The position numbers were made by a program, and so were the translations under genes. This document shows positions 18,014 through 27,661 of a DNA stretch of 64,000 nt, in pieces; position 1 is the first letter of the stretch; every line of letters begins with the position of its first letter. The notes beneath the pieces are model-generated. The model ran no database searches. It was not told the origin of the DNA and was given only the letters and a program-made list of their open reading frames with translations. The DNA is from Kribbella italica (GTDB lineage Bacteria > Actinomycetota > Actinomycetes > Propionibacteriales > Kribbellaceae), in contig NZ_JACHMY010000001.1 in the NCBI RefSeq assembly GCF_014205135.1, forward strand, positions 1,550,001-1,614,000. Reading direction: 5' to 3'.

Positions 18014-18442
18014 TCAGAGCTGGGCGCTGAGTTCGATGTTGATGTCGTCCGGGTCCTGGAACGACAGGATGGCGGCGCCCATCTCGGTCAGGTCGGTGAC
18101 CTCGCCGCGCGGGATGCCGGCCTCGTCCAGAGCCGTCGCCGCCTTCTCCAGGTCCGCGCGCGACGAGACGCCGAAGCTCAGGTGGTCCAGCCCGGTGCGG
18201 TCGGCGTCGAACTCCTCCGCGCCGACCGGGCGCAACCCGAACAGCGCACCCTGCGGCGTCTGGTACACGCACCCGCCGTACAACCGGGCCGGATCGTCGC
18301 GAACCCCCGGCTCGTTCACCGCGGCGGACTCGTCCGCCGCCACCGGCCAGCCGAACACCTGGTCGTAGAACGCCTTCGACCGGACGATGTCGGTGACCGT
18401 CAGCCGGACATGGGCGAAACCTTCACTCTGCACGATTGCCAT
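18014..18442 (-). CDS. VOC-superfamily protein
   Basis: 142 residues. Begins FAHVRLTVTDIVRSKAFYDQVFGW and ends FQDPDDINIELSAQL, the typical two-module VOC fold with His and Glu at the usual metal positions (HVRL, DHLSF, NIEL). That favours a metal-dependent dioxygenase or glyoxalase-like enzyme over a plain binding protein. Not closely similar to the neighbouring VOC gene, which lies on the other strand and converges on it. Substrate unknown. Confidence 0.85.
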   Translation of the reverse strand: MAIVQSEGFAHVRLTVTDIVRSKAFYDQVFGWPVAADESAAVNEPGVRDDPARLYGGCVYQTPQGALFGLRPVGAEEFDADRTGLDHLSFGVSSRADLEKAATALDEAGIPRGEVTDLTEMGAAILSFQDPDDINIELSAQL

Positions 18443-18476
18443 GGCCCGCCGGTACCCCGGCGGACCGATGGCAACC

Positions 18477-18893
18477 TCAGGCCTCGGCCAGCGTCAGGCT
18501 GATCGAGTTGATGCAGTAGCGCAGGTCCGTCGGCGTGCCGTAGCCCTCGCCCTCGAAGACGTGGCCGAGGTGGGAGCCGCAGTTGGCGCAGCGGACCTCG
18601 ACCCGCTTCATGCCGAGGGCGGTGTCCTCGATGTACTCGACGCGCTCCTCGGCGAGTGGGGCGAAGAACGACGGCCAGCCGCAGTGCGAGTCGAACTTGG
18701 TCTCGCTGCGGAACAGCTCCGCGTCGCACGCCCGGCACTTGTACACACCGACGGTCTTGGTGTCGGTGTACTCACCGGTGTACGGCCGCTCGGTGCCGGC
18801 CTTGCGCAGTACCTGGTACTCCGCGGGGGACAGCTGCGCGCGCCACTCCTGGTCGGTCTTGTCGATCGCGTACTGCTTGGTGCCGTCGGTCAC
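18477..18893 (-). CDS. msrB: Peptide-methionine (R)-S-oxide reductase
   Basis: 138 residues, GTG start with a GAGGAGG ribosome site eight or nine bases upstream. Zinc site C53-x2-C56 and C102-x2-C105, substrate segment FDSHCGWPSFF (C71), and catalytic C127 in LRYCINS. It reduces methionine-R-sulfoxide in oxidised proteins using thioredoxin. A rather typical full-length cytosolic MsrB. The heme cluster's location near msrB is common in actinobacteria. Confidence 0.96.
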   Translation of the reverse strand: MTDGTKQYAIDKTDQEWRAQLSPAEYQVLRKAGTERPYTGEYTDTKTVGVYKCRACDAELFRSETKFDSHCGWPSFFAPLAEERVEYIEDTALGMKRVEVRCANCGSHLGHVFEGEGYGTPTDLRYCINSISLTLAEA

Positions 18894-18917
18894 GGTGCCC
18901 GTACCTCCTCAGGTCAA

Positions 18918-18947
18918 GGAGCCGGTTCCCCGGGGGAAACCGGCTCC
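18918..18947. terminator. Hairpin between exported nuclease gene and msrB
   Basis: GGAGCCGGTT (18918-18927) pairs with AACCGGCTCC (18938-18947). A TTTT tract follows on the plus strand only. It lies just downstream of the leftward nuclease gene and upstream of msrB, so it most likely ends the nuclease transcript. Confidence 0.5.
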
Positions 18948-19011
18948 TTTTCATTATCGGCGGCCGGGCAAGCGAAACCCCGTCCGGGGGCCTGGTGTCA
19001 GCGCCCCGTAA

Positions 19012-21405
19012 TCACCGGTACCAGGACGGCAGCGGGATCAGCCGCACCACCTGCGGGTCGTGGTCGGAGATCTGGTCGGGGAACTCCGCGTTCATGTGCA
19101 CCACGTCGTACGACGACGCCGGCTGCAGGTTCCGCGACATCAGGATCTGGTCGAGGATCTGGCTGTTGCCCTCGAACACGTAGCTGTACCGCTCCTTGGC
19201 GGGCAGCGTGCGCGGCAGATCGATCAGCGACGTCTTGCCGGAGCCGACCAGGATGTCGGTGGTCCGGCTGAAGTCGAAGTCGTTCAGGTCGCCGAGCACG
19301 ACCACGTTGGCGCCGCGGTCCTTGGCCAGCAGCTGGTCGACGAAGGTCCGCACCGACTGCGCCTGCTGGTGCCGCTTCGGCGCCGAGCTCTGGACCGGCG
19401 GCTGGACCCGGCCCCAGAGCGGGTCGTCGCCGCCCTTGGAGCTGAAGTGGTTGACCACCACGAACAGCGACTGGCCGAGCCAGGTGAACTCGCCCGCGAG
19501 CGGCACCCGGGTGGCCTCCCAGGCCGGGTTGGCCGGGTCGACGCGACCGGGCGACGAGCTCAGGTGCGGCCGGCCGAACCGGTCGGTGGTGATCGTGGTC
19601 CCCACCGTGGAGCCGCCGCCCGCGCGGTCGACGAACTTGACCGGCCGGTCGGTGCGGTACATGAACGCGACCCGGATGTTGCCGCCCGGCTCGCCGCCTT
19701 CCTTGCCGTCGACCGGGTCGATCTGCCGCCAGGCGTACTTCGGGCCGCCGGCCTTCCGGATCGCCGCGGCCAGCGTGTTCAGCGTGACGTCCGCGGCGGT
19801 CGTCCCGGAGTTGGTCGCGCCGTCGTTGTCCTGGACCTCCTCGAGGCCGATGATGTCCGGCGACGCGAGGTTGTGCACGACCGCCTGGGCGAGGCCGTCG
19901 AACTTGGCGGCGCCGTCGGACGGGTCGAGGTTCTCCACGTTGAACGTCGCGACCGAGACCTGCAGGAGCGACGACGGCGTGGTCTTCTCGCGCTTCAGCG
20001 GACCGGGTACGACGGTCGGCGTCTGCGTGACCAGGAACTTGAAGTTGCCGAACCCGTAGTCCAGGACCCCGGTCACGGTCCCTGCGAGCGTGTCACCGGT
20101 CTTCGCGTCCGGCACCGGAGCCAGTACGTCGTCCAGCAGCACCCGCTCGGGGTTGCTGTCGTTCTTCTGCAGCAGGATCCCGCCGCGGACCGTCCGCAGC
20201 CCGGACCCGGCCGGAACCACCGACAGCTCGCGGAACGAGCTGGTCGGCCCGGTCACCTGCGGCTTGTCGATGCCGAGCCACATGCCCTCGAGCGACTCCC
20301 AGAAATCGAGCCCGTCGGTGGCCGGCTGGAACGTGCCGGTCGTCTCGACGTCGCCGTTCGAGTCGTCGTCGATCACCGTCGACGGCGGAACCCGCCCGCC
20401 CGGACCGACGATGGCCGGTGCGGGGATCGCGGCACCGGACCTGATGATCGTGACGGCCGGGTTGGTCAGCTCGGTGGTGGTCAGGTTGTCGCTGCCGCCC
20501 GATCCGCCCGGGCGGAACTCGGCGACCGTGCCCTGGACCGAGACCTCGTCGCCGACGGTCACGTTCGGCGCCGAGCTGGTGAAGACGAACAGGCCCTCAC
20601 TGGTCGCCGGGTCGTCGTCCGGCGCGGTGTCCTGGAACCAGAACCCGTTGCCGCTCCTGGCGGTGACCACACCGGTGACGTCGCGAACGAGCTTGCCGTT
20701 CAGCGGCGACAGGTGCGCGGCGCCCTGGATCTCGTGGATCTTCGCCGGGATCGGGTCCTCGGCCGGCGGCGCGGAGGTCAGCGTCTTCGGCGACGGGTTC
20801 GCGGACTCGAACTCCGAGGAGTTGTTGTCGGCGTCCTTCGCCGGGTCCTTGCGGGTCGCCGACGTGGTGTTCGACAGCCCGGGCGCCGCGGCCGTCTCGA
20901 AGTCGTTGGCGGCGCCGTACCCGACGAAGTCGATCACGCCGGGCGCGGTGGCGCAGCCCGTCGCGCACGCCAGGGACGTCACCGAGTTCACGAGCGCGAC
21001 CTTGCCGGACGCCGCGGACATGTTCACGGTGCCGGTCGCGTCGGGCGCGGGCATCGGCTGGCCGTTGGCCCCGCCGGACGCGCCCTGCGCGACGTAGACA
21101 CCACCGGGCGCGATCGAGCCGGACAGCGTGATCTTGTTCGCCCAGGAGGTTCCGGCGGCCGCCGCGTACTGGATCGACCAGCCGGTCAGGTCGACCGGGG
21201 CGCTGCTGTTGTTGGTCAGCTCGACGAAGTCGTTCGTGTACGACGCGCCGGAGTTGCCGCCACCGCCGTACACCTCGGTGATGACCACGGTGGAGGAGGC
21301 GGCCTGGGCCGGGGCGGCCGCGACGGCGACCACTCCGGTCAGGACGAGAGACGATGTGACCACGAGGGCGCCCAGGCGGCGCCGTGATCGGTTCTGGGCA
21401 GACAT
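19012..21405 (-). CDS. Exported nuclease: lamin-tail domain plus endonuclease/exonuclease/phosphatase domain
   Basis: 797 residues from the ATG at 21403-21405. Signal peptide with SRRRLGALVVTSS and an AxA-like cut after APAQAA. Residues about 40-160 are a lamin-tail (LTD) domain (VVITEVYGGGGNSGASYTND, LTGWSIQY). A middle OB-like region follows. The C-terminal 330 residues are an EEP nuclease: VATFNVENL, IGLEEVQDN, VVVNHFSSKG, VVVLGDLNDF and QISDHDP. This is the ExeM/NucH-type layout of secreted DNases used in nutrient scavenging or biofilm DNA turnover. No C-terminal sorting signal is visible. Confidence 0.92.
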   Translation of the reverse strand: MSAQNRSRRRLGALVVTSSLVLTGVVAVAAAPAQAASSTVVITEVYGGGGNSGASYTNDFVELTNNSSAPVDLTGWSIQYAAAAGTSWANKITLSGSIAPGGVYVAQGASGGANGQPMPAPDATGTVNMSAASGKVALVNSVTSLACATGCATAPGVIDFVGYGAANDFETAAAPGLSNTTSATRKDPAKDADNNSSEFESANPSPKTLTSAPPAEDPIPAKIHEIQGAAHLSPLNGKLVRDVTGVVTARSGNGFWFQDTAPDDDPATSEGLFVFTSSAPNVTVGDEVSVQGTVAEFRPGGSGGSDNLTTTELTNPAVTIIRSGAAIPAPAIVGPGGRVPPSTVIDDDSNGDVETTGTFQPATDGLDFWESLEGMWLGIDKPQVTGPTSSFRELSVVPAGSGLRTVRGGILLQKNDSNPERVLLDDVLAPVPDAKTGDTLAGTVTGVLDYGFGNFKFLVTQTPTVVPGPLKREKTTPSSLLQVSVATFNVENLDPSDGAAKFDGLAQAVVHNLASPDIIGLEEVQDNDGATNSGTTAADVTLNTLAAAIRKAGGPKYAWRQIDPVDGKEGGEPGGNIRVAFMYRTDRPVKFVDRAGGGSTVGTTITTDRFGRPHLSSSPGRVDPANPAWEATRVPLAGEFTWLGQSLFVVVNHFSSKGGDDPLWGRVQPPVQSSAPKRHQQAQSVRTFVDQLLAKDRGANVVVLGDLNDFDFSRTTDILVGSGKTSLIDLPRTLPAKERYSYVFEGNSQILDQILMSRNLQPASSYDVVHMNAEFPDQISDHDPQVVRLIPLPSWYR

Positions 21406-21501
21406 GTGGCGGATTCTCACACCCGTAACGGACCTCGCCAAGGCCCAACACGTGAACAGCTGGTACGCCGTGGAACGCGAGGGTGATCATGCACCCGGCG
21501 G

Positions 21502-22893
21502 TCAGTGGTCGAGGGCAAGCAAACGATAGACCTCGAGCGGCTCGGCCTTGCCCTTCAGGCTGATCGGCCCGAGCGACTCGGTCACCGCATCGGGCAGCAG
21601 CGCCTTCGTCGCGGGCCCGATCGCGACGCCGCCGCCGGGCGCCTTGCCCTCGATCCGGCTGGCCACGTTGACGGTGTCGCCGATCACCGTGTGCGTCCGG
21701 CCACCCTCCGTGCCCAGCAGGCTGACCGACGCGATGCCCGTGTTGATCCCGACCCGGAACCGCGGCCAGTCCGGGTGCTCGGCGCGCACCTTCTCGGCCG
21801 CCACCTGCAAGGCGAGCCCGGCCGCGGCCGCCAGCCGGGCGTGGTCGGGCTGGTCGCCGCGCTTGTTGAAGGTGACCATCAGCGCGTCGCCGATAATTCG
21901 GTCCACCTCGCCGCCGTGCCGCCCGACGACCGGCGGGACGACGACCTCGAAGTACGTGTTCAGCATCGCGGTCACCTCGTCCGGCTCGTGCTGCTCGGAG
22001 AACGTGGTGAACCGCATCAGGTCCGCGAACAATACGGACAGTTCGCGCCGCCCGGCCACGGTGCCGGCGACGTACAGGTCGGAGAAGCGCTCCTCGTACC
22101 ACTGGATCCGTACGCCGGCCACGACCAGCACGAACGCGGCGAGCAGCAGCAGGTGCCACTCCCACCACGACAGCGCCCAGTTCCGCGCGAAGACCAGCGC
22201 GAGCATCGCCTCGGCCAGCAGCACGAACGCCGACACCAGGGAGAGCAGCATCAGCGACGGCCGCGCGGACCACATCCGCAGGTAGCGCGCGGCCGCGACG
22301 CCGTACAGCAGGACGGTCGGTACGGCGAGCGCGGTGAGGATGCCGTCGGCAACTTCCGGTACGGCGGTGTCGTGCAGCGGCGGAAGTTGGGTGACCGAGG
22401 CAACGGCCCACAGCGCCATCAGCACCAGCAGCCCGGCCCGGATCCGCCGGCCGCGCCGCATCCACGCGACCGACCGCTCGCCCTCGAACCGCAGGCTCGA
22501 CAGCACCGCGCCCACCGATCCGGCCGCGACCCCGACCGGCGTCGCGAGCACGAACCCGGCGTTCGGCGTACTGAGCAGCACGCCCGGCGTCGCCAGCGCG
22601 TGCAACGCGAGGAACCCGGCCGCCGCCAGGAACGCCAGCGACACCAGCAGCACCCGGGGATCTCCACGCCGCAACGCGGCCGAACCCATCGCCTGAGCCA
22701 GTACGGCGCTCAGCGCGGCGGTCAGCAGCACCAGCCAGAAGTGCGACGGGTGATGCTCCCAGTGCACGTCCAGCCTCGGTGCCCGCAGCAGCAGGAAGAG
22801 CGCGACGAGCGGCACCAGCAGGGCGGCAGCCGTCAACACGACCATCGCTACGGAGTACATGAAGCGGGGTGGGGTCGGGGGAGCGTCAGCCAT
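21502..22893 (-). CDS. Membrane-anchored class III adenylate/guanylate cyclase
   Basis: 463 residues. Six or so hydrophobic helices occupy residues 10-270, followed by a cyclase domain from about 285: [15 protein letters not shown] (first metal Asp), [14 protein letters not shown] (second metal Asp), and [17 protein letters not shown] with the catalytic Asn/Arg region. Makes cAMP or cGMP at the inner membrane face; base specificity is not certain from sequence. Its ATG overlaps the end of the upstream receiver-flavoprotein gene by 8 bp, so the two are co-translated and probably act in one signalling path. Confidence 0.9.
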   Translation of the reverse strand: MADAPPTPPRFMYSVAMVVLTAAALLVPLVALFLLLRAPRLDVHWEHHPSHFWLVLLTAALSAVLAQAMGSAALRRGDPRVLLVSLAFLAAAGFLALHALATPGVLLSTPNAGFVLATPVGVAAGSVGAVLSSLRFEGERSVAWMRRGRRIRAGLLVLMALWAVASVTQLPPLHDTAVPEVADGILTALAVPTVLLYGVAAARYLRMWSARPSLMLLSLVSAFVLLAEAMLALVFARNWALSWWEWHLLLLAAFVLVVAGVRIQWYEERFSDLYVAGTVAGRRELSVLFADLMRFTTFSEQHEPDEVTAMLNTYFEVVVPPVVGRHGGEVDRIIGDALMVTFNKRGDQPDHARLAAAAGLALQVAAEKVRAEHPDWPRFRVGINTGIASVSLLGTEGGRTHTVIGDTVNVASRIEGKAPGGGVAIGPATKALLPDAVTESLGPISLKGKAEPLEVYRLLALDH

Positions 22894-24631
22894 CGGAGGC
22901 GGCCTGCTCGGCGATGCGCACGGCCTTGAGGTGCTCGTGGACCTGCGACACGACGACCGAACCCTCGCCGACCGCAGACGCGACCCGCTTCACCGACCCG
23001 CACCGCACATCACCGACCGCGAACAGTCCCGGGACCGTCGACTCGTACGGCTGCGGCGTCCGCGACGAGTTCCACAACCCCGACGCGATCGCGTCCGCGC
23101 CTGCGGCGACGAACCCGTGGTCGTCCCGTCCGACCGCGGCCGGCAGCCATCCGGTCCGCGGTTCCGCGCCGATCATCACGAACAACCCGTCGGCGGCGAG
23201 CACCTCCTCCGCGCCGGTGTCGCGATCGCGCAAGGTGACCTGCTCCAGCCGCCCGTCGCCGCCGCCGTCGACGACCTCGCTGGACGCCCGGACGGCGATG
23301 TTGGGCGCCGCGTCGATCACATCGATCAGGTACTGCGACATGGTGGCCGACAGCTCCGGCCCGCGAACCACCAGCGTCACCTGACGGCAGTACCGGGCCA
23401 GATGGATGACGGCCTGCCCGGCCGAGTTGCCGCCGCCCACCACACACGCGTCCAGCCCGGTCAGCCCGTGCGCCTCGGAAACACTGGCGCCGTAGTACAC
23501 CCCGGCTCCGGTCAGCGCTTCCAGGGCCGGTACGCCGAGCCGCCGGTACGACACGCCGCTCGCCAGCACCACCGCCTTGGCCGACACCTCGCCGACTCCC
23601 TCGATCTCGGCGGTGAAGACGTTGTCCAGAGCATCGAGTTTCACGACCTCCCGCATCAGCGCGAAGTGCGCCCCGAACACCCACGCCTGCTGGTACCCGC
23701 GCTGCGCGAGTTCCGACCCGCTGATCCCGCGGGAGAACCCGAGGTAGTTGCGGATCAACGAGCTCGTCCCGGCCTGACCGCCGATCGCCTCCCGCTCGAC
23801 GACCAGCGTGCGCAGCCCTTCGGACGACGCGTAGACCGCCGTCGCCAGCCCGGCCGGCCCGCCGCCGATCACCAGGACGTCGAAGTCGCGCTGCTCGTCG
23901 TCCAGCGTCGTCGAAACGCCCCACGCCTCGGCGATCTCCACGTCGGTCGGATCGTGCAGCACGGTCCCGCCGATCGCGGGCATCCACACCACGACGCCGT
24001 CGCCGGGATCGGGCTCACCGATCTCGGCCAGCACGAGGTCCGCGTTCGCGGTCCCGGTCGCGCGGAACGCGCTCGGGATCCCGTTGCGTCCGAGCAGCGC
24101 CTGGATCGCGTGCCCGCGCGCGGACCGCTCGTCGGCGACCACGACCACCTCGCGCAGGTTCGCGACCTCGTTGCGCGACCACTCCTGGACGAACTCCGCG
24201 ACCGTGCGGTGGAACAGCTCGTCGTGCCCGATCCACGGCTTCAGCACGTAGTAGTTGATGTCGCCCTTCGACATCGCGGCCAGGATCGCCGCGGCCGTGG
24301 TCCGCTCGGCCCACGCACCCCACGGGATCGTCAGCGCGCGGCGCGCGTCGGGGTGCGCCTCGCGCGCCGTGGCCAGGACGGCGGCCCGCTCGTCGTCCGG
24401 CAGCTCGTGATCGACCAGTACGACGGCCACCCGCTGCTCGAGCTCGTGCGCCAGGTCCAGGCAGTGCAGCGCGGCGGCGGCCGTCAGCTCGCCGCGCACT
24501 CTGAAGTCGACGCCGAAGCTGCGTTCGAGCTCGTTCTCGATCCGGTCCAGCCGCAACGGATCACGGTCGACGACGAGCAGCAGCGGCCGCGCCTCGCGAA
24601 GGCTCGACCGTACGCCGGGTTCCCCACCCAT
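22886..24631 (-). CDS. Receiver-domain / thioredoxin-reductase-like flavoprotein fusion
   Basis: 581 residues, ATG 24629-24631. Residues about 15-140 form a response-regulator receiver: [22 protein letters not shown] (phospho-acceptor Asp), ALTIPWG and YYVLKPW (conserved Lys). A linker follows, then a two-dinucleotide flavoprotein fold: [18 protein letters not shown] for FAD and [17 protein letters not shown] for NAD(P)H, ending [23 protein letters not shown]. The position of the thioredoxin reductase CxxC reads [11 protein letters not shown], so the redox-active cysteines are missing and it cannot reduce thioredoxin in the normal way. A redox or ligand sensor role towards the coupled cyclase is my inference. 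Confidence 0.87.
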   Translation of the reverse strand: MGGEPGVRSSLREARPLLLVVDRDPLRLDRIENELERSFGVDFRVRGELTAAAALHCLDLAHELEQRVAVVLVDHELPDDERAAVLATAREAHPDARRALTIPWGAWAERTTAAAILAAMSKGDINYYVLKPWIGHDELFHRTVAEFVQEWSRNEVANLREVVVVADERSARGHAIQALLGRNGIPSAFRATGTANADLVLAEIGEPDPGDGVVVWMPAIGGTVLHDPTDVEIAEAWGVSTTLDDEQRDFDVLVIGGGPAGLATAVYASSEGLRTLVVEREAIGGQAGTSSLIRNYLGFSRGISGSELAQRGYQQAWVFGAHFALMREVVKLDALDNVFTAEIEGVGEVSAKAVVLASGVSYRRLGVPALEALTGAGVYYGASVSEAHGLTGLDACVVGGGNSAGQAVIHLARYCRQVTLVVRGPELSATMSQYLIDVIDAAPNIAVRASSEVVDGGGDGRLEQVTLRDRDTGAEEVLAADGLFVMIGAEPRTGWLPAAVGRDDHGFVAAGADAIASGLWNSSRTPQPYESTVPGLFAVGDVRCGSVKRVASAVGEGSVVVSQVHEHLKAVRIAEQAASDG

Positions 24632-24679
24632 GGATCGACGGTAAGTCCGGGGTCCGCGGCGCGGCAATGGACAAAACGT

Positions 24680-24726
24680 TTGATCACCGGCCCTGCCCGC
24701 CCCAGTGGGACAGGGCCGGTGATCAA
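24680..24726 (-). terminator. Terminator of the M4 protease gene
   Basis: Perfect 16-bp inverted repeat TTGATCACCGGCCCTG (24680-24695) / CAGGGCCGGTGATCAA (24711-24726), loop 15 nt. On the minus strand it is followed by AACGTTTTG. Confidence 0.8.
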
Positions 24727-24778
24727 GTACAACGAGCAGCCGGCTACGACGAGGTCGCGGCTTGGTTGCTGTCGGCGA

Positions 24779-26386
24779 TCAGTTGACGCTCACCCCGGAC
24801 CAGGCCGCGGCGACGGCGGTGCGCTCCGGGCTCGAGGCGCCGTACAGGTCGGTGGCCGCGTTCAGCGTCGCGGTCCGGGCCTGCGCGTACGTCGTACCGG
24901 TGGTCATGTAGGTCGTCAGCGCCCGGTACCAGATCTTGCCGACCTTGTCCTTGCCGATGCCCTGCAGCGTGGTGCCGTTGCAGGTGGTCGAGTCGTGCGG
25001 CAGTCCGCCGAACGTCTTGGGCCCGGTGCCCTCGGCGAGCAGGTAGGCGAAGTGGTTCGCGACGCCCGAGGAGTAGTGCACGTCGATGTTGCCGATGCCG
25101 GAGTACCAGCAGTCCTTGGACTGGCCGTCCTTGCTCGGCTTGTCCATGTACCGCAGCGCCGGGCGGTCCTTGAGGATCTCCTCGCCGATGTAGTAGTCGC
25201 CCGGGTCGGCGGTGTTGTTCGCGGAGAACTCGACCAGCGTGCCGAAGATGTCGCTGGTGGCCTCGTTCAGGCCGCCGGACTCGCCGGAGTACGTGAGGTT
25301 CGCGGTCGCGGTGGTGACGCCGTGGGACATCTCGTGCCCGGCGACGTCGATCGAGACCAGCGGGCCGGCCACCACGCCGTCGCCGTCGCCGTACGTCATC
25401 TGCTTGCCGTCCCAGAAGGCGTTCACGTAGTTCGTGCCGTAGTGCACGCGGCTCGGGACACCCTTGCCGTCGTTGAAGATGCCGTTCCGGCCGTGGATCA
25501 GCTTGAAGTAGTCGAACGTCTTCGCCGCGCCGTAGTGCGCGTCGACGGCGGCCGAGGCCCGGTCGGTGTTGACGCCGGTGCCCCAGTGGTTGTCCGCGTC
25601 GGTGAAGCGGGTCGGCACCGGGCAGCCCAGGCCGAACAGCTGGCACAGGATCGAGTCGGTCTTGTTGTTCGCGTCGGCGGTGTAGCCGTTGCCGCGGGCC
25701 GGGTCGGTCAGCGTGAAGCCGCCGGTGGCCGGGGTGGTGTCGATCCCGACCGTGCCGGAGTACAGGCTCTTGCCGTCGCCGCCCGCGGTGTGGATGTGCT
25801 GCTCGCTGACGAGCTTGGCGCCGGTCAGCGCGTCCACGGTCGTGGTGAGGTGGCTCGGCGTCCCGTCGGCCTGGGTGCCGCCGGTCGTGACCAGGTACGC
25901 CAGGCGGGGCGCGCCCTTGCGGGCCTCGATCACCAGGGACGGTTTGCCCTCGGCCTTCATCCCTCGGGACAGTATCCCGCCGGTCAGTGCCTTGGCGGTG
26001 GCACCGGCGAGCGAGATCTTCGGCGTCCGGTCGACGTTCGCCGACCGGGTCAGGGTCAGGCTGGCGTCCTTCCAGGCACCGTCCTTGGCCTGGTGCACCA
26101 CGACGTCGCCGCCAAGCACCTTCAGGCCGCCGATGCTGCGGTCCATCCGGACGTGGCTGGTGCCGTCGGCGTCGACGATCACGTCGCGGACGGCGAACGC
26201 GTCGGCGCCGGTGGCCTTCAGCGTGCCGAGGTTCTGGCCGATCGCGGCCTTGACCCGAGCGGCCGCGGCGGCGGGAGACGGGCCGGGTTCGGCCTGCGGG
26301 GCGCCGGTGGCGGTCCCGGTGCCCAGGCCCAGGGCGGTGGCGGTCGCGACTGCGGTGGCAGCGGCGAGCAGGGCGGATCTGTTCAT
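24779..26386 (-). CDS. Secreted thermolysin-like (M4) metallopeptidase
   Basis: 535 residues, ATG 26384-26386 with AAGGAG upstream. Signal peptide (RSALLAAATAVATATA), then an FTP/PepSY-type propeptide to about residue 210. The catalytic domain shows AGHEMSHGVTTA (zinc His pair and catalytic Glu), GGLNEATSDIFG with the third ligand Glu, and DVHYSSGVANHFAYLL with the transition-state His. It is an extracellular zinc endopeptidase, made as a zymogen whose propeptide acts as chaperone. It lacks the C-terminal accessory domain found in many larger relatives. Confidence 0.95.
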   Translation of the reverse strand: MNRSALLAAATAVATATALGLGTGTATGAPQAEPGPSPAAAAARVKAAIGQNLGTLKATGADAFAVRDVIVDADGTSHVRMDRSIGGLKVLGGDVVVHQAKDGAWKDASLTLTRSANVDRTPKISLAGATAKALTGGILSRGMKAEGKPSLVIEARKGAPRLAYLVTTGGTQADGTPSHLTTTVDALTGAKLVSEQHIHTAGGDGKSLYSGTVGIDTTPATGGFTLTDPARGNGYTADANNKTDSILCQLFGLGCPVPTRFTDADNHWGTGVNTDRASAAVDAHYGAAKTFDYFKLIHGRNGIFNDGKGVPSRVHYGTNYVNAFWDGKQMTYGDGDGVVAGPLVSIDVAGHEMSHGVTTATANLTYSGESGGLNEATSDIFGTLVEFSANNTADPGDYYIGEEILKDRPALRYMDKPSKDGQSKDCWYSGIGNIDVHYSSGVANHFAYLLAEGTGPKTFGGLPHDSTTCNGTTLQGIGKDKVGKIWYRALTTYMTTGTTYAQARTATLNAATDLYGASSPERTAVAAAWSGVSVN

Positions 26387-26547
26387 CCTCGTGCTCCTTC
26401 AAGAGTGTCCCGGGGGCCTCACGCCCCAGGAACGAGGTGCTGGAACGTTACCGCCCGGTCACCTAGGGTGGCCAGGGGTTGGGAAAAGTTCGCTTTTCCT
26501 GGTGGTCGCGCCCACTTCTGGTCCGTGCCGGGCGGTAGCGTCGCGGC

Positions 26548-27606
26548 ATGGCGGCGACGAAGGCAATCGAGCTCGAGGTGGCTGGACGGACGGTCCGGGT
26601 GAGCAATCCCGACAAGCCGTACTTCGCGGACCGGGGGCTGACCAAGCTGGACATCGTTAAGTACTTCGTCGCGGTTGGCGACGGCATCCTCGGCGCGCTC
26701 CGGGACCGGCCGACCACGCTGGAGCGCTGGCCGGGCGGCTGGTTCGAGGGCGCGAAGCTGTCGACGCGGATGGACAACAAGGGCGACGCGTTCTACCAGA
26801 AGCGGGTCGCCAAGGGCGCGCCCGAATGGGTCGAGACGGCGACGATCAAGTTCCCGAGCGGGCGGCCCGCCGACGAGGTCTGCCCGACCGAGCTCGCGGT
26901 CGTCGCCTGGGCGGCGAACCTGGGCACGCTGACCTTTCACCCCTGGCCGGTACGACGTCCTGAGCTGGACTCGCCGGACCAGCTGCGGATCGACCTGGAC
27001 CCGCAGCCGGGGACGGACTTCAAGAGCGCGGTCGCCGTGGCTCCGGCGCTGCGCGAACTACTGGCCGAGCACGGTTTGGAAGGTTTCCCGAAGACGTCGG
27101 GCGGCCGCGGGCTGCACGTGTACGTGCCGATCGAGCCGCGGTGGGATTTCATCCAGGCGCGGCGGGCGGTGATCGCGCTCGGGCGGGAGCTGTCGAAGCG
27201 GCTGCCGGACCAGGTCACGGTGAACTGGTGGAAGGAAGAGCGCGGCGAGCGGATCTTCATCGACTACAACCAGATGGCGCGGGACCGGACGATCGCCTCG
27301 GCGTACTCGGTGCGTCCGAACGCGCGAGCCCGGGTGTCGGCGCCGCTGCGGTGGGAGGAGCTGGAGGACGTCGTACCGGACGACTTCGACGTGCTGACGA
27401 TGCCGGCGCGGTTCGCCGAGGTCGGGGATCTGCATGCGGCGGTCGGTGAGCAGGCGTTCTCGCTGGACTCGCTGCTGGAGCTGTCGGCCAAGCACGAGCG
27501 GGACCACGGCGAGGCGGATCTGCCGTACCCGCCGGAATACCCGAAGATGCCCGGCGAGCCCAAGCGCGTGCAGCCGTCGAAGGACAAGGACCGACCCAAG
27601 GACTAG
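26548..27606 (+). CDS. LigD-type DNA polymerase/primase domain protein
   Basis: 352 residues. Archaeo-eukaryotic primase fold of the LigD polymerase family: LRIDLDPQPGTDF supplies the catalytic acidic pair, TSGGRGLHVYVPI the nucleotide-binding His, and FIDYNQMARDRTIAS the third motif. In bacteria such proteins add nucleotides, often ribonucleotides, at broken ends during Ku-dependent non-homologous end joining. It is a stand-alone polymerase domain; no ligase or Ku gene is in the window. The Lys/Asp-rich tail (KDKDRPKD) is probably disordered. Confidence 0.92.
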   Translation: MAATKAIELEVAGRTVRVSNPDKPYFADRGLTKLDIVKYFVAVGDGILGALRDRPTTLERWPGGWFEGAKLSTRMDNKGDAFYQKRVAKGAPEWVETATIKFPSGRPADEVCPTELAVVAWAANLGTLTFHPWPVRRPELDSPDQLRIDLDPQPGTDFKSAVAVAPALRELLAEHGLEGFPKTSGGRGLHVYVPIEPRWDFIQARRAVIALGRELSKRLPDQVTVNWWKEERGERIFIDYNQMARDRTIASAYSVRPNARARVSAPLRWEELEDVVPDDFDVLTMPARFAEVGDLHAAVGEQAFSLDSLLELSAKHERDHGEADLPYPPEYPKMPGEPKRVQPSKDKDRPKD

Positions 27607-27661
27607 CGGCCGATCGGCACGTTGACCCGGTCGGGCGCGGGGACTTGAGGGCGGCAGCGGG

